NCBI GenBank assembly: GCA_030746775.1
Contig: JASLLZ010000013.1
Span: 1 to 47,528, forward strand
Origin: Rhodospirillales bacterium
GTDB lineage: Bacteria > Pseudomonadota > Alphaproteobacteria > Rhodospirillales > JASLLZ01
DNA: 47,528 nucleotides
Direction: 5' to 3'
Part shown: piece by piece, positions 1 to 9,785 of the stretch
Layout: each line of letters opens with the position of its first letter
Numbering within the stretch: position 1 is the first letter of the stretch
Made by a program: the position numbers and the translations under genes
Notes under the pieces: generated by a model
Database searches by the model: none
What the model saw: the letters and a program-made list of their open reading frames with translations, nothing else
Told to the model about the DNA's origin: nothing

Positions 1-1777
1 GCAGAACCGGCGAGTCGAGTTGCACCACATCGCACTGTTCCGCCGCTTCGTCGAGGATGTTGCCAAGGTTGCCGAGGCGCGTCTTGATCGCCATGACCCG
101 GCGCTCGCGAAGCGAATCGATGGGTGGGTTGGTCACTTGGCTGAAATTCTGGCGAAAAAAGTGATGCAGCCCGCGGTATTTCTCCGATAGCACCGCCACC
201 GGCGTATCGTCGCCCATGGATCCGGTTGGCTCCTTGCCGTCCCCGACCATGGGATGAAGGATCAGCTCCAGGTCCTCCATCGACCAGCCCGACGTTAGCT
301 GGCGACGGCGCAATTCCTCGCCGTCGAATTCGGAGCCGGGGAGAGCGGTTTTGATCAGGCTGTCGATTTGGATGATGTTCTTGACCCACTCGCCGAAGGG
401 CTGGCGAGCGGCTAGGAAATCCTTCAGTTCGCGGTCGTGGTAGAGGCGTCCCTCGGCCAGGTCGACAGCAATCATCTGGCCGGGGCCGACGCGACCCTTC
501 TCGGCCACGTTGCCCTCATCGACGCGCACCATGCCGGTTTCCGATCCGACCACCAAGAGACCGTCGTCAGTCAGGGTATAGCGCAAGGGCCTGAGGCCGT
601 TGCGGTCCATGCCCGCCATCACCCAGCGGCCGCCGAAGGCGGCCAGGGCCGCCGGCCCGTCCCACGGCTCCATCACCGAGTTGGTGTAGGCATAAAGGTC
701 GCGGTGGGCCTGGGGCATGGCCGGCTTGTGGCTCCAGGCGTCGGGGATCATCATGGCCTGAACCATGGGCAGGGGTCGGTCGGCGCGCACCATGACCTCA
801 TAGACCGCGTCGAGGGCCGCCGAATCGGAGGCGACGGGTTGGATCACGGGCTTGACGTCTTCGATGTTGTCGCCGAAAAGCGCCGAGCCCATGCGCGGCT
901 CGTGGCAGGCCATCCAGTTGATGTTGCCCCTGAGCGTGTTGATCTCGCCGTTGTGGGCGAGGACGCGGAACGGCTGGGCCAGGCGCCAGGTGGGAAAGGT
1001 ATTGGTCGAATAGCGCTGGTGATAGATGGCGAAATTCGAGACGAAGCGTTCGTCCAAAAGATCGGGATAGAAATCGGTTAGTTGTTCGGCCCGGAACATG
1101 CCCTTGTAGATGACCGAGCGGCACGACAGCGAGCAGACGTAGAAATCCGCGATGTTGGCGGACAGGACCGCGTTCTCGATGCGCCGGCGAATGACGTAAA
1201 GGTCATTTTCGAAGTGGGTATTGTCCAACATCTTGTTGTTGGCGATCATGATCTGCTCGATCTCGGGGCGCGTCGCGTTGGCCTTCTCGCCGACCACCGA
1301 GACGTCGACCGGCACTTGGCGCCAACCGTAGATGTAGTATCCGGACTTGAGAATCTCGGTCTCGACGATGCAGCGGCACAACTCCTGCGCCGCGAAGTCG
1401 GTGCGCGGCAGGAAGATCATGCCGACGGCGAGACGGCGTTTCATCACCTGATGGCCGGTGCGCCGAGCGTGTTCCTTGAAGAAATCCTGGGCAATCTGAA
1501 CATGAATGCCGGCACCGTCGCCGGTCTTGCCATCGGCGTCCACGGCGCCCCGGTGCCATACCGAGCGCAGGGCCTCGATGCCGGCACTCACCACTTCGCG
1601 CCGCGGGCGGCCGTCGACGGCGACCACCAGGCCGACGCCGCAGGCGTCCTTCTCGTCGCCCGGATCGTAAAGGCCGTTTCGCGCCAGGTGCCGGGCGTTG
1701 TGCGCCCAGGCGGCGGCGAAACGCCGGCCGCTCTCGGGCCCGTCGCCGTGTTTATCGGTATTCACGGGGCGCCCCAT
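1..1777 (-). CDS. gltB: Glutamate synthase (NADPH) large subunit, N-terminal part
   Basis: GltB transfers the amide nitrogen of glutamine to 2-oxoglutarate, working with GltD in ammonium assimilation. The frame is open from ATG 1777 to the left edge, so about 592 residues are visible of a family that usually has about 1500. The visible part is the class II glutamine amidotransferase domain and the beginning of the central domain. The nucleophile is Cys46 in DACGVG, preceded by a propeptide of the kind GltB removes. Further support comes from the stretches WHRGAVDADGKTGDGAG, HQRYSTNTFPTWRLAQPFR, AHNGEINTLRGN and MEPWDGPAA. The start lies one base after the gltD stop, so the two are almost certainly co-transcribed. 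A GTG four codons downstream is an alternative start. The product is cytosolic. The C-terminal FMN and Fe-S parts lie outside the window. Confidence 0.96.
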   Translation of the reverse strand, partial: MGRPVNTDKHGDGPESGRRFAAAWAHNARHLARNGLYDPGDEKDACGVGLVVAVDGRPRREVVSAGIEALRSVWHRGAVDADGKTGDGAGIHVQIAQDFFKEHARRTGHQVMKRRLAVGMIFLPRTDFAAQELCRCIVETEILKSGYYIYGWRQVPVDVSVVGEKANATRPEIEQIMIANNKMLDNTHFENDLYVIRRRIENAVLSANIADFYVCSLSCRSVIYKGMFRAEQLTDFYPDLLDERFVSNFAIYHQRYSTNTFPTWRLAQPFRVLAHNGEINTLRGNINWMACHEPRMGSALFGDNIEDVKPVIQPVASDSAALDAVYEVMVRADRPLPMVQAMMIPDAWSHKPAMPQAHRDLYAYTNSVMEPWDGPAALAAFGGRWVMAGMDRNGLRPLRYTLTDDGLLVVGSETGMVRVDEGNVAEKGRVGPGQMIAVDLAEGRLYHDRELKDFLAARQPFGEWVKNIIQIDSLIKTALPGSEFDGEELRRRQLTSGWSMEDLELILHPMVGDGKEPTGSMGDDTPVAVLSEKYRGLHHFFRQNFSQVTNPPIDSLRERRVMAIKTRLGNLGNILDEAAEQCDVVQLDSPVL

Positions 1778-1778
1778 C

Positions 1779-3215
1779 CTAGGCCGCCTTTCCGTCACGC
1801 TCGACGGCGCGGATATAGGCGTCGATGTGGGTCGCCGCGTTGCGGCCGTCGAGGATGGCCCAGACCACCAGCGAGGCGCCGCGCACGATGTCGCCGGCGG
1901 CAAAAACGCCGTCAAGGCTGGTCATCATGGTCTCCTCGTCGACGGCGAGCGTTCCTTCCTGGCTGAGCGCCAGATCGGGGCAGCCGAACATTCCCGGCAG
2001 GTCCTCGGCATCGAAGCCGAGCGCCTTGATGACCAAGTCGGCGGGGATCGTGAAAGGACCATCGCCGACGGGCTCGGGGACGCGCCGGCCGTCGGCGTCG
2101 GGGGCGCCCAGGCGCATGCGCTGGGTGCGGACACCGTTGACGTGGCCGTTGCCGAGGAAAGCCTCGGGCGCCGCCAGCCAGACGAATTCGACCCCTTCTT
2201 CCTCGGCGTGCTCCACTTCGCGCAGAGAGCCCGGCATGTTGTCGCGGTTGCGCCGGTAAAGGCATTTGACCGACTTGGCGCCCTGGCGTACCGCGGTGCG
2301 CACGCAATCCATGGCGGTGTCGCCGCCACCGACGACGACGACGTCTTTGTCCCTGGCGTCGAGGGCGCCGTTGTCGAAATCGGGCACCTCGTCGCCCAGG
2401 CCCTTGCGATTGCTGGCAATCAGGTAATCCAAGGCCTGGATGACGTTCTTCAAACCGACACCGGGAATGGCGATATCGCGCGAGGTGTAGACGCCGGTCG
2501 CGATGACGACGGCATCGTGGCGGGTGCGCAATTCGTCCATGGTGGCGTCGCGGCCGACCTCGAAGCCGGTGTGAAAGACAACGCCGCCGTCGGCCAGCAG
2601 GCGGGCGCGGCGCTCGACGATATCCTTCTCCAGTTTGAAATTGGGGATGCCATAGACCAGCAGGCCGCCGATGCGGTCGTAGCGGTCATAAACATGGACC
2701 TCATAGCCCTGACGCCGCAACTGTTCGCCCGCCGCCATGCCGGCCGGTCCGGCACCGATGATGCCGACCGAGCGGCCAAGCTGGCAGTTCGGCGTCGGCG
2801 GCTTGACCCAGCCCTCGGTCCAGGCGGTCTCGGTGATGAAACGCTCGATGGCGCCGATGGCGATGGTGCCGTGGCCCGCCGCTTCGATAACGCAGCTGCC
2901 CTCGCACAGCCGGTCATGGGGGCAGATGCGGCCGCAGATTTCTGGCATATTGTTGGTCGCCGACGACAGCTCATAGGCTTCCTCGAGTCGGCCTTGGGCG
3001 GCCAGCATCAGCCAGTCGGGAATGTTGTTTTGCAAGGGGCAGTGAATTTGGCAGTAGGGAATGCCGCATTGGGAGCACCGCGCCGCCTGTTCCGCCGCCG
3101 CCGCCGGATCGTAGTCGCCGAATATCTCTTCGAAATCGGCACGCCGCGCCGCCGCTTGCCGCTTATCGGGCATTCGGTTGGCGATCGAAATGAAGCGTTG
3201 CATATTGGCGGTCAT
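1779..3215 (-). CDS. gltD: Glutamate synthase (NADPH) small subunit
   Basis: GltD oxidises NADPH and passes electrons through FAD and Fe-S clusters to GltB. The 478-residue product begins MTANMQRF. ATG 3215 was preferred over an in-frame ATG at 3275 because it has a strong GGGGAGG Shine-Dalgarno and the next residues match the usual GltD N-terminus. Cys47, 50, 55 and 59 (CSQCGIPYCQIHC) and a second group (CGRICPHDRLCEGSC) are the Fe-S ligands. GAGPAG is the FAD-binding Rossmann motif and VVGGGDTAMD the NADPH motif. gltD is first and gltB follows after one base. The upstream region to uppP is AT-rich and should hold the promoter, but I could not place a convincing one. Confidence 0.96.
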   Translation of the reverse strand: MTANMQRFISIANRMPDKRQAAARRADFEEIFGDYDPAAAAEQAARCSQCGIPYCQIHCPLQNNIPDWLMLAAQGRLEEAYELSSATNNMPEICGRICPHDRLCEGSCVIEAAGHGTIAIGAIERFITETAWTEGWVKPPTPNCQLGRSVGIIGAGPAGMAAGEQLRRQGYEVHVYDRYDRIGGLLVYGIPNFKLEKDIVERRARLLADGGVVFHTGFEVGRDATMDELRTRHDAVVIATGVYTSRDIAIPGVGLKNVIQALDYLIASNRKGLGDEVPDFDNGALDARDKDVVVVGGGDTAMDCVRTAVRQGAKSVKCLYRRNRDNMPGSLREVEHAEEEGVEFVWLAAPEAFLGNGHVNGVRTQRMRLGAPDADGRRVPEPVGDGPFTIPADLVIKALGFDAEDLPGMFGCPDLALSQEGTLAVDEETMMTSLDGVFAAGDIVRGASLVVWAILDGRNAATHIDAYIRAVERDGKAA

Positions 3216-3401
3216 CACCCCTCCCCGTGTGACGGCGCGCACTGGCAATGCCGACATTCTTAGCACATATGTCAATTAGCGCGAAAAAAAATCAAGCCAG
3301 ATAAGGTCAGTATTGCTTATATAAATATCTTGGCCGTGCCTCGCCCGCCCCGATTGCACCGAGCGTCCGGGATAATTCAAGGGGCGTTCGCTGCCAATTA
3401 G

Positions 3402-3415
3402 GTCCGATATCGGAC
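3402..3415. promoter_or_regulatory. 14-bp perfect palindrome between gltD and uppP
   Basis: GTCCGATATCGGAC reads identically on both strands. It sits 65 bases upstream of the uppP start, in the intergenic region shared with gltD. Position and symmetry fit an operator for a dimeric regulator, but I do not recognise it as a known site. A chance palindrome of this length is possible. Confidence 0.35.
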
Positions 3416-3480
3416 TACATGACGTTAGGCGGTTTCCTGGCGGAATGGTATAAGGGGGCAAGACTTCGGGTGGATTTCCT

Positions 3481-4281
3481 ATGTCGTTCGTACATATTGG
3501 GGCCCTGGCGCTAGTCCAGGGAATCACCGAGTTCCTGCCCGTCAGCTCGTCGGGGCACCTTGTCTTGGTCCCCATCATAACTGGCTGGCCCGATCAGGGA
3601 CTGATCATTGATGTCGCTGTCCATGTCGGTACCCTTGGCGCCGTCATGCTTTATTTCTGGCGCGATATTGGGCGCATGATCCTGGGCATCGTGAGTTTGG
3701 GCAAGGAGCGCAACGGAAACGGAGCCCGGCTGGCCGGCTATCTGATCGTCGCCACGGTGCCGGTTGCCGTCGCCGGCCTGGCCGTCAACTACTACCTGGC
3801 CGATGCATTGCGCAGTCTTACGGTCATCGCCTGGGCGACCTTGATATTCGGCCTCGTACTTTATGTGGCGGATCGGCGCGGCATGACCGTGCGCCGGGTC
3901 GAACACATGACCCTTTTCGATGCCCTGATCGTCGGCTTGGCCCAGGCCCTCTCCCTCATCCCGGGCACCAGCCGTTCGGGCATTACCATGTCGGCGGCGC
4001 GAATGCTGGGCTTGGAACGGGCCGAAGCGGCGCGGTTTTCCATGCTGCTCTCCATCCCCGCCATCCTCGGCGCCGGCGCGCTCAAGACACGCGACCTGTA
4101 TGCCGCCGGCGACATCCAGCTTTCCCTTGACGCCGCCCTGGCCGCCGGCCTGGCTTTCGTCACCGCCCTGATTGCCATCGCCGTCCTTATGGCGTGGCTG
4201 AAGCGCGCCACCTTTACCCCCTTCGTCGTCTATCGCGTCCTCCTCGGCGGCGTGCTCCTCGCCCTCGCCTACGGCACTTAG
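3481..4281 (+). CDS. uppP: Undecaprenyl-diphosphatase UppP/BacA
   Basis: This membrane enzyme dephosphorylates undecaprenyl diphosphate to the monophosphate, recycling the lipid carrier for peptidoglycan and other envelope polymers; extra copies give bacitracin resistance. The 266-residue length is normal for the family. The two signature motifs are present: QGITEFLPVSSSGH near residues 13-26, which includes the active-site glutamate, and PGTSRSG in the second half. The rest is a series of hydrophobic segments expected to span the inner membrane. It stands alone, divergent from gltD and convergent with the dehydrogenase gene at 4381. The start fits the family N-terminus, although no strong ribosome-binding site precedes it. 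Confidence 0.96.
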   Translation: MSFVHIGALALVQGITEFLPVSSSGHLVLVPIITGWPDQGLIIDVAVHVGTLGAVMLYFWRDIGRMILGIVSLGKERNGNGARLAGYLIVATVPVAVAGLAVNYYLADALRSLTVIAWATLIFGLVLYVADRRGMTVRRVEHMTLFDALIVGLAQALSLIPGTSRSGITMSAARMLGLERAEAARFSMLLSIPAILGAGALKTRDLYAAGDIQLSLDAALAAGLAFVTALIAIAVLMAWLKRATFTPFVVYRVLLGGVLLALAYGT

Positions 4282-4319
4282 AGCATTTTCCGTTCACACG
4301 CGTTCACCGAAAATTCTCT
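4280..4319. repeat. Imperfect 13-bp inverted repeat after uppP
   Basis: Arms at 4280-4292 and 4307-4319 pair at 11 of 13 positions around a 14-base loop. The hexamer GTTCAC occurs twice across the left arm, loop and right arm. It begins within the uppP stop codon. It could fold in the transcript as a 3' stabilising or terminating hairpin, but no T-run follows. It could equally be a remnant of a dispersed palindromic element. Confidence 0.4.
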
Positions 4320-4336
4320 AACTTCTCGTATTAACC

Positions 4337-4379
4337 GCAAATGCGTCGTCGCAAACGATTCGGTTTGCTCGGGATTTGC
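4337..4379. terminator. Nested hairpins between convergent genes
   Basis: An inner stem GCAAAC (4351-4356) / GTTTGC (4363-4368) with a 6-base loop lies inside an outer pair GCAAAT (4337-4342) / ATTTGC (4374-4379). The structure fills the gap between the uppP stop and the stop of the dehydrogenase at 4381. A two-way terminator is the likely role, although it lacks the usual T-run. Confidence 0.4.
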
Positions 4380-4380
4380 T

Positions 4381-5322
4381 TTAGTAGCCGGCGGCGGGAT
4401 CGACCACGGGGTGGGGCTGCTTGCCGTCCAGGATACGCCGGATGTTGCCCGCCACGTGCTCGGCGGCGTGCTCGGCGGAATGCCAACTGCCGGCGTGGGG
4501 CGTCACGGTGATGCGGGGATGACGCCAGAAGGCATGGGTGGCGGGCAGCGGTTCTTGATGAAAGACATCAAGGGCGGCGCCCGCGATGTGTTCCGCATCG
4601 ATGGCGGCGATGAGGTCGTCGTCGACCAAGTGCGCCCCGCGCGCCGGATTGACGACGAAGGCGCCCTGGGGCAGGGCGGCCAGCATCCGGGCATTGATGA
4701 TACCTTCGGTGGCGGGGGTCGTGGCGAGAAGACAGACCAAGATGTCGGTGCGTGCCAGAAAAGGGATAAGCCCCTCCGAGCCGTGAAAATGTTTCATGCC
4801 CTTGATGGACTTTGCCCGGCGGCTCCATCCGGCGACGTCGAAGCCCAGCGCCATCAGCTTTTCGGCCGCGTCGGCGCCCAACTCACCGACGCCCAGGATG
4901 CCGACGCGGCGCTCCGCCGTCGTCGGCCCGCGAAATTTCTCCCAATGCGCCTGGCGCTCCTGGGCGAAGTAGCGGTGAAAATCGCGGTGATAGTGCAAGA
5001 CCCAATAGAGGACGAATTCGGTCATGCGATCGATCAGTTCTTGCGACACCAGGCGCACGACGGGCACCCCGCGCGGTAATTCGGGGTCCTTCATGATTTT
5101 TTCGATGCCGGCGCCGAAGGTGAAGATAGCCTTGAGGTTGGGATAACGCTTGAGCTCCCCCATCGCCGGGTTGTGGATCAAGGTGAACTCTATGTCACGC
5201 GGATCGCCGACGCCATCGGGCCACTCGCGAACTTCCAGGTCCGGCAGGTGGCGGTGAAACAGGGCGCGCCACTGATCGGGGTCGTGGATGTCCTTGAAAT
5301 AACCGCCGAAAAGAAGGGCCAT
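4381..5322 (-). CDS. GhrA-type 2-hydroxyacid dehydrogenase, paralogue 1
   Basis: The product belongs to the D-isomer 2-hydroxyacid dehydrogenases of the glyoxylate/hydroxypyruvate reductase A type, which use NAD(P)H to reduce 2-oxoacids such as glyoxylate. It has 313 residues. The Rossmann motif GVGELG is at 144-149. GWSRR, just after the second strand, favours NADPH. Catalytic Arg228, Glu257 and His276 are all present. ATG 5322 was chosen over in-frame starts further upstream because GGAGGAGG lies just ahead and the family N-terminus begins here. It is last in a run of nine minus-strand genes and begins 21 bases after paralogue 2. Its substrate cannot be read from sequence; glyoxylate is only the family default. 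Confidence 0.88.
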   Translation of the reverse strand: MALLFGGYFKDIHDPDQWRALFHRHLPDLEVREWPDGVGDPRDIEFTLIHNPAMGELKRYPNLKAIFTFGAGIEKIMKDPELPRGVPVVRLVSQELIDRMTEFVLYWVLHYHRDFHRYFAQERQAHWEKFRGPTTAERRVGILGVGELGADAAEKLMALGFDVAGWSRRAKSIKGMKHFHGSEGLIPFLARTDILVCLLATTPATEGIINARMLAALPQGAFVVNPARGAHLVDDDLIAAIDAEHIAGAALDVFHQEPLPATHAFWRHPRITVTPHAGSWHSAEHAAEHVAGNIRRILDGKQPHPVVDPAAGY

Positions 5323-5342
5323 GTAACGCCTCCTCCGGGATT

Positions 5343-6275
5343 CTAATAACCCCGGTCGAGCTTGACCAGATTGCGCGGTTTTTTTCCCGCCGCCACGCGG
5401 CGGATGTCCTCGGCGACCTCGCGTCCCGCCGTGCGCGGCGTGGTGTGGCTGGCGACATGGGGTGTCAGGTCGACCTTCGGGTGGTTCCAATACGGATCGT
5501 CGGCGGGCAGCGGCTCGGTACGAAAGACGTCGAGCGAGGCCCGAGCGATGGCGCCTGAATCGAGGGCCGCGATCAAATCGTCGTCGACCACGGAGGTGCC
5601 GCGCCCGGCATTGATGAAGAACGCGCCTTTGGGCAAATGGGCAAGGGTTGCGCTGTTGAAGAGACCCTCGGTGGCCGGCGTGGATGGAAGCAGGCTGATC
5701 AAGATCTCGGTGCGCTTCAGGAACGGAACCAGGCCGTCGCTTCCCAAGAACACCTCTACGCCGTCGATCGACTTGGGCCTGGTGGCCCACCCGGCGACGG
5801 TGAAGCCGAGATATGTCAGGACACGCGCCGCGTCGCCGCCCAGCGCCCCCAAGCCCATGATGCCGACACGGCGCTGCGCCGCCTCGGGGTAGGGGTGGGA
5901 CTTCCACAGGCCCTGGCTTTGTTGTTCGGCGTAGCGGTAGGCATCGCGGTGGTAGTGCAGCACCCAGTGCACCATATGGTGCGTCATGTCGCGGGTCATC
6001 GCCCGGTCGACTAGGCGCCCGATGGGCACGTTGCGGGGCAGGTCGGGGTCGAGAAGCATGCTTTCCACCCCGGCCCACATGGAAAGGATGGCCTTGAGGT
6101 TGGGGAAGGTCTTCAAAAGGCCGGGTGGCGGCAGCGCGACCACGGCGATGTCGATCGCGGCGGGGTCGTCGACCTCATCGGGCCAGACCCGGAAGTCCAG
6201 CCCCGGCACCTCCGCCGTCAGCACCTCGCGCCACGGCGCCGGGTCGCGTTTCTGGTCGATGAATGCGATCTTCAT
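5343..6275 (-). CDS. GhrA-type 2-hydroxyacid dehydrogenase, paralogue 2
   Basis: This is a second member of the same family, 310 residues, starting MKIAFIDQ. GLGALG at 141-146 binds the dinucleotide. GWATRPKS follows the second strand. Arg225, Glu254 and His273 form the catalytic set. It differs from the other two copies in the substrate-side N-terminal third: residues 48-56 read LPPPGLLKT where paralogues 1 and 3 have different charged loops. Specificity may therefore differ. It lies between the dioxygenase gene and paralogue 1 and is expected to be in the same transcript. The sequence does not suggest a recent duplication, since the copies differ at many positions. Confidence 0.88.
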   Translation of the reverse strand: MKIAFIDQKRDPAPWREVLTAEVPGLDFRVWPDEVDDPAAIDIAVVALPPPGLLKTFPNLKAILSMWAGVESMLLDPDLPRNVPIGRLVDRAMTRDMTHHMVHWVLHYHRDAYRYAEQQSQGLWKSHPYPEAAQRRVGIMGLGALGGDAARVLTYLGFTVAGWATRPKSIDGVEVFLGSDGLVPFLKRTEILISLLPSTPATEGLFNSATLAHLPKGAFFINAGRGTSVVDDDLIAALDSGAIARASLDVFRTEPLPADDPYWNHPKVDLTPHVASHTTPRTAGREVAEDIRRVAAGKKPRNLVKLDRGY

Positions 6276-6313
6276 GTCTGGCCAGCCTTTCTCGGATTAT
6301 CCCCGGTGTTGCT

Positions 6314-7153
6314 TCACGTCGGGCGTAAGCCCTCGATGGTCGTGCGGTGCATATGGCGCTCGAAGCGTTCGTCATCGAACGGCGTCGCGCAGTGCTGGGT
6401 GCAGCGGTTATCCCACAAGACGGCGTCGCCGACGCGCCATTGGTGGCGATAGACGAATTCGGGCCGCACCGCCCATTGGTTCAGTTCGGCCAGCAGGGCC
6501 GCCCCTTCTTCAGCGCCCAAGCCCTCGACCTCGCAGGCCCACCGGCCGACGAACAATGAAGTGCGTCCGGTCTCGGGATGGGTGCGCGCCATCGGGTGTA
6601 GGACATCGGGACGCCGCGCCTTGATCTCGGCGGTCAGGGGCAGGTGCGGATAGTGGACGTGATGGAGCCGCAAACGGCTGCGCAGGGCCCGGCGATCCTT
6701 GATTTTCGCCTTGGTCTCGTCGGGTAGTCCGTCCCACGCCAGGTACATGTTGGCGAACAGGGTATCGCCGTCGGCCGGCGGGATCTTCAAGGCATGGATC
6801 AAGGAGCCCTTGTTGGGCACCTCCTTTTCCTCGCCGTCCGAGTGCCAGCCCCATCCGGCGCGCTTGATCCCCAAGGGCTTGCCGTCGCGCACCACATTCG
6901 AAATGACGTAGATTTCCGGGTGCCCGGGCAGGTTGGCGGATATCGGGTCCATGATATGCGTCGCGCCGAAGCGCCGGGTGAAGGCGATATGCGCCTCGGG
7001 CGTCCAATCGACATCGCGGAACAACAAGACCAGATGTTCCAGCCAGGCGGCGTGGATGTGCCCGAAGGTCGCCTCGTCGATGGGCTTCGAGATATCGACA
7101 CCCAGAATTTCGGCTCCAAGGGGTGCGCCGAGGGGGCGGACTTCGATTGCCAT
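6314..7153 (-). CDS. TauD/TfdA-family Fe(II)/2-oxoglutarate dioxygenase
   Basis: The family couples oxidative decarboxylation of 2-oxoglutarate to hydroxylation of a small acid such as taurine, an alkylsulfonate or an aryloxyacetate. The product has 279 residues, a normal length. The iron ligands are His104 and Asp106 (WHSDG) and distal His254 (TQH). Arg270 in MHRTT is placed to hold 2-oxoglutarate. It lies between GhrA-type paralogues 2 and 3, 22 bases from paralogue 3, on the same strand. TfdA-like enzymes release glyoxylate from oxyacetates, and glyoxylate is the classical GhrA substrate, which would link the neighbours. That link is inference; taurine or another sulfonate remains possible. 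I do not assign tauD. Confidence 0.85.
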   Translation of the reverse strand: MAIEVRPLGAPLGAEILGVDISKPIDEATFGHIHAAWLEHLVLLFRDVDWTPEAHIAFTRRFGATHIMDPISANLPGHPEIYVISNVVRDGKPLGIKRAGWGWHSDGEEKEVPNKGSLIHALKIPPADGDTLFANMYLAWDGLPDETKAKIKDRRALRSRLRLHHVHYPHLPLTAEIKARRPDVLHPMARTHPETGRTSLFVGRWACEVEGLGAEEGAALLAELNQWAVRPEFVYRHQWRVGDAVLWDNRCTQHCATPFDDERFERHMHRTTIEGLRPT

Positions 7154-7175
7154 TCTTGTCTCTTCGTCCTTTGGA

Positions 7176-8105
7176 TTAATATCGCTGTTCCATGTCGAGT
7201 ACCGGATGCGGCGCCTCGCCGGCGAGCACCCGGTTGATGTTCTGGGCCACCTTGCGCGCCGCCGAGCGGTCGTTGGTTGGACCGGCGGCGTGGGGCGTCA
7301 CCGCGACTTTGGGGTGGCTCCAATAGGGATCGTCCGGCGGCAGGGGCTCGGCGCGGAAGACATCCAACGCGGCGCCCGCGATGTGTCCTGAATCGAGGGC
7401 CGCCCGCAGGTCCTCGTCGACCAGGATGGCGCCGCGGCTGAGATTGATGACAAACGCCCCCTTGGGCATGGCGGCGAACTTTTCCGCATCGAGCAGGTTC
7501 TCGGTCGCCCCGGTGAGGGGCAGCAGCGAGGCCAGGATATCGGTGCGCGCCAGGAAGGGCATCAGGCCGTCCGGGCCGTGAAAGCTCTCGACGCCTTCGA
7601 TCGCCTTGGGCCTGCGGCTCCACCCGGCGACGGCAAATCCCAGGTCACGCACGCGGCGCGCCGCCTCCGCCCCCAACTCGCCCATGCCCAGGATGCCGAC
7701 CCGGCGCTCGGCGGTGTCGGGAAAGCGCAGCCGCTGCCAGCGCTTGTTGTCCTGGTCCCCGGCATAGACGTGGTAATTGCGATGATAGTGGATCACCCAA
7801 TGGACGACGTGGAGCGCCATGTCCTGGGCCAGCATGTCATCGACCAGACGCACGATGGGCACGCCGTCCGGCAGGTCGGGGTCGCGTAGAATGTGCTCGA
7901 CCCCGGCCGCCAGCGACAGGATGGCTTTCAGATTGGGATAATTCTTGAGATCGCCCTCGGGATGCAGCCAGACCAGGGCGAATTCGACGTCGCCGGGATC
8001 GCCGGCGTTGGGAAAGACGCGGAATTCCTGGCCCGGTACCAGTTCATTCATCCGGGCGCGCCAGAAGTCCGCGTCGCCGCCGGCGTAGCTGAATAGGATC
8101 GCCAT
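7176..8105 (-). CDS. GhrA-type 2-hydroxyacid dehydrogenase, paralogue 3
   Basis: Third family member, 309 residues, starting MAILFSYAGG. The dinucleotide motif GMGELG is at 140-145, followed by GWSRRPK, again an NADPH-like pattern. Arg224, Glu253 and His272 complete the active site. It is closer to paralogue 1 than to paralogue 2 in its N-terminus (LLFGGY and ILFSYAGG) and in the GELGA stretch. It is the first of the three to be transcribed and sits 48 bases downstream of the transporter ATPase gene. This ties the dehydrogenases to the uptake genes. Physiological substrate unknown. Confidence 0.88.
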   Translation of the reverse strand: MAILFSYAGGDADFWRARMNELVPGQEFRVFPNAGDPGDVEFALVWLHPEGDLKNYPNLKAILSLAAGVEHILRDPDLPDGVPIVRLVDDMLAQDMALHVVHWVIHYHRNYHVYAGDQDNKRWQRLRFPDTAERRVGILGMGELGAEAARRVRDLGFAVAGWSRRPKAIEGVESFHGPDGLMPFLARTDILASLLPLTGATENLLDAEKFAAMPKGAFVINLSRGAILVDEDLRAALDSGHIAGAALDVFRAEPLPPDDPYWSHPKVAVTPHAAGPTNDRSAARKVAQNINRVLAGEAPHPVLDMEQRY

Positions 8106-8153
8106 GGTGTATTCCGTCCGTTTCCTCTTCTTCGCCGGCGGTTGGCTCCGCCT

Positions 8154-9784
<1,631 letters not shown>

Positions 9785-9785
<1 letters not shown>

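Noticed and set aside
437-1966. Plus-strand frames across the gltB region
   Set aside because: The minus strand encodes an unbroken GltB N-terminus with all expected motifs, so the opposite frames are not genes.
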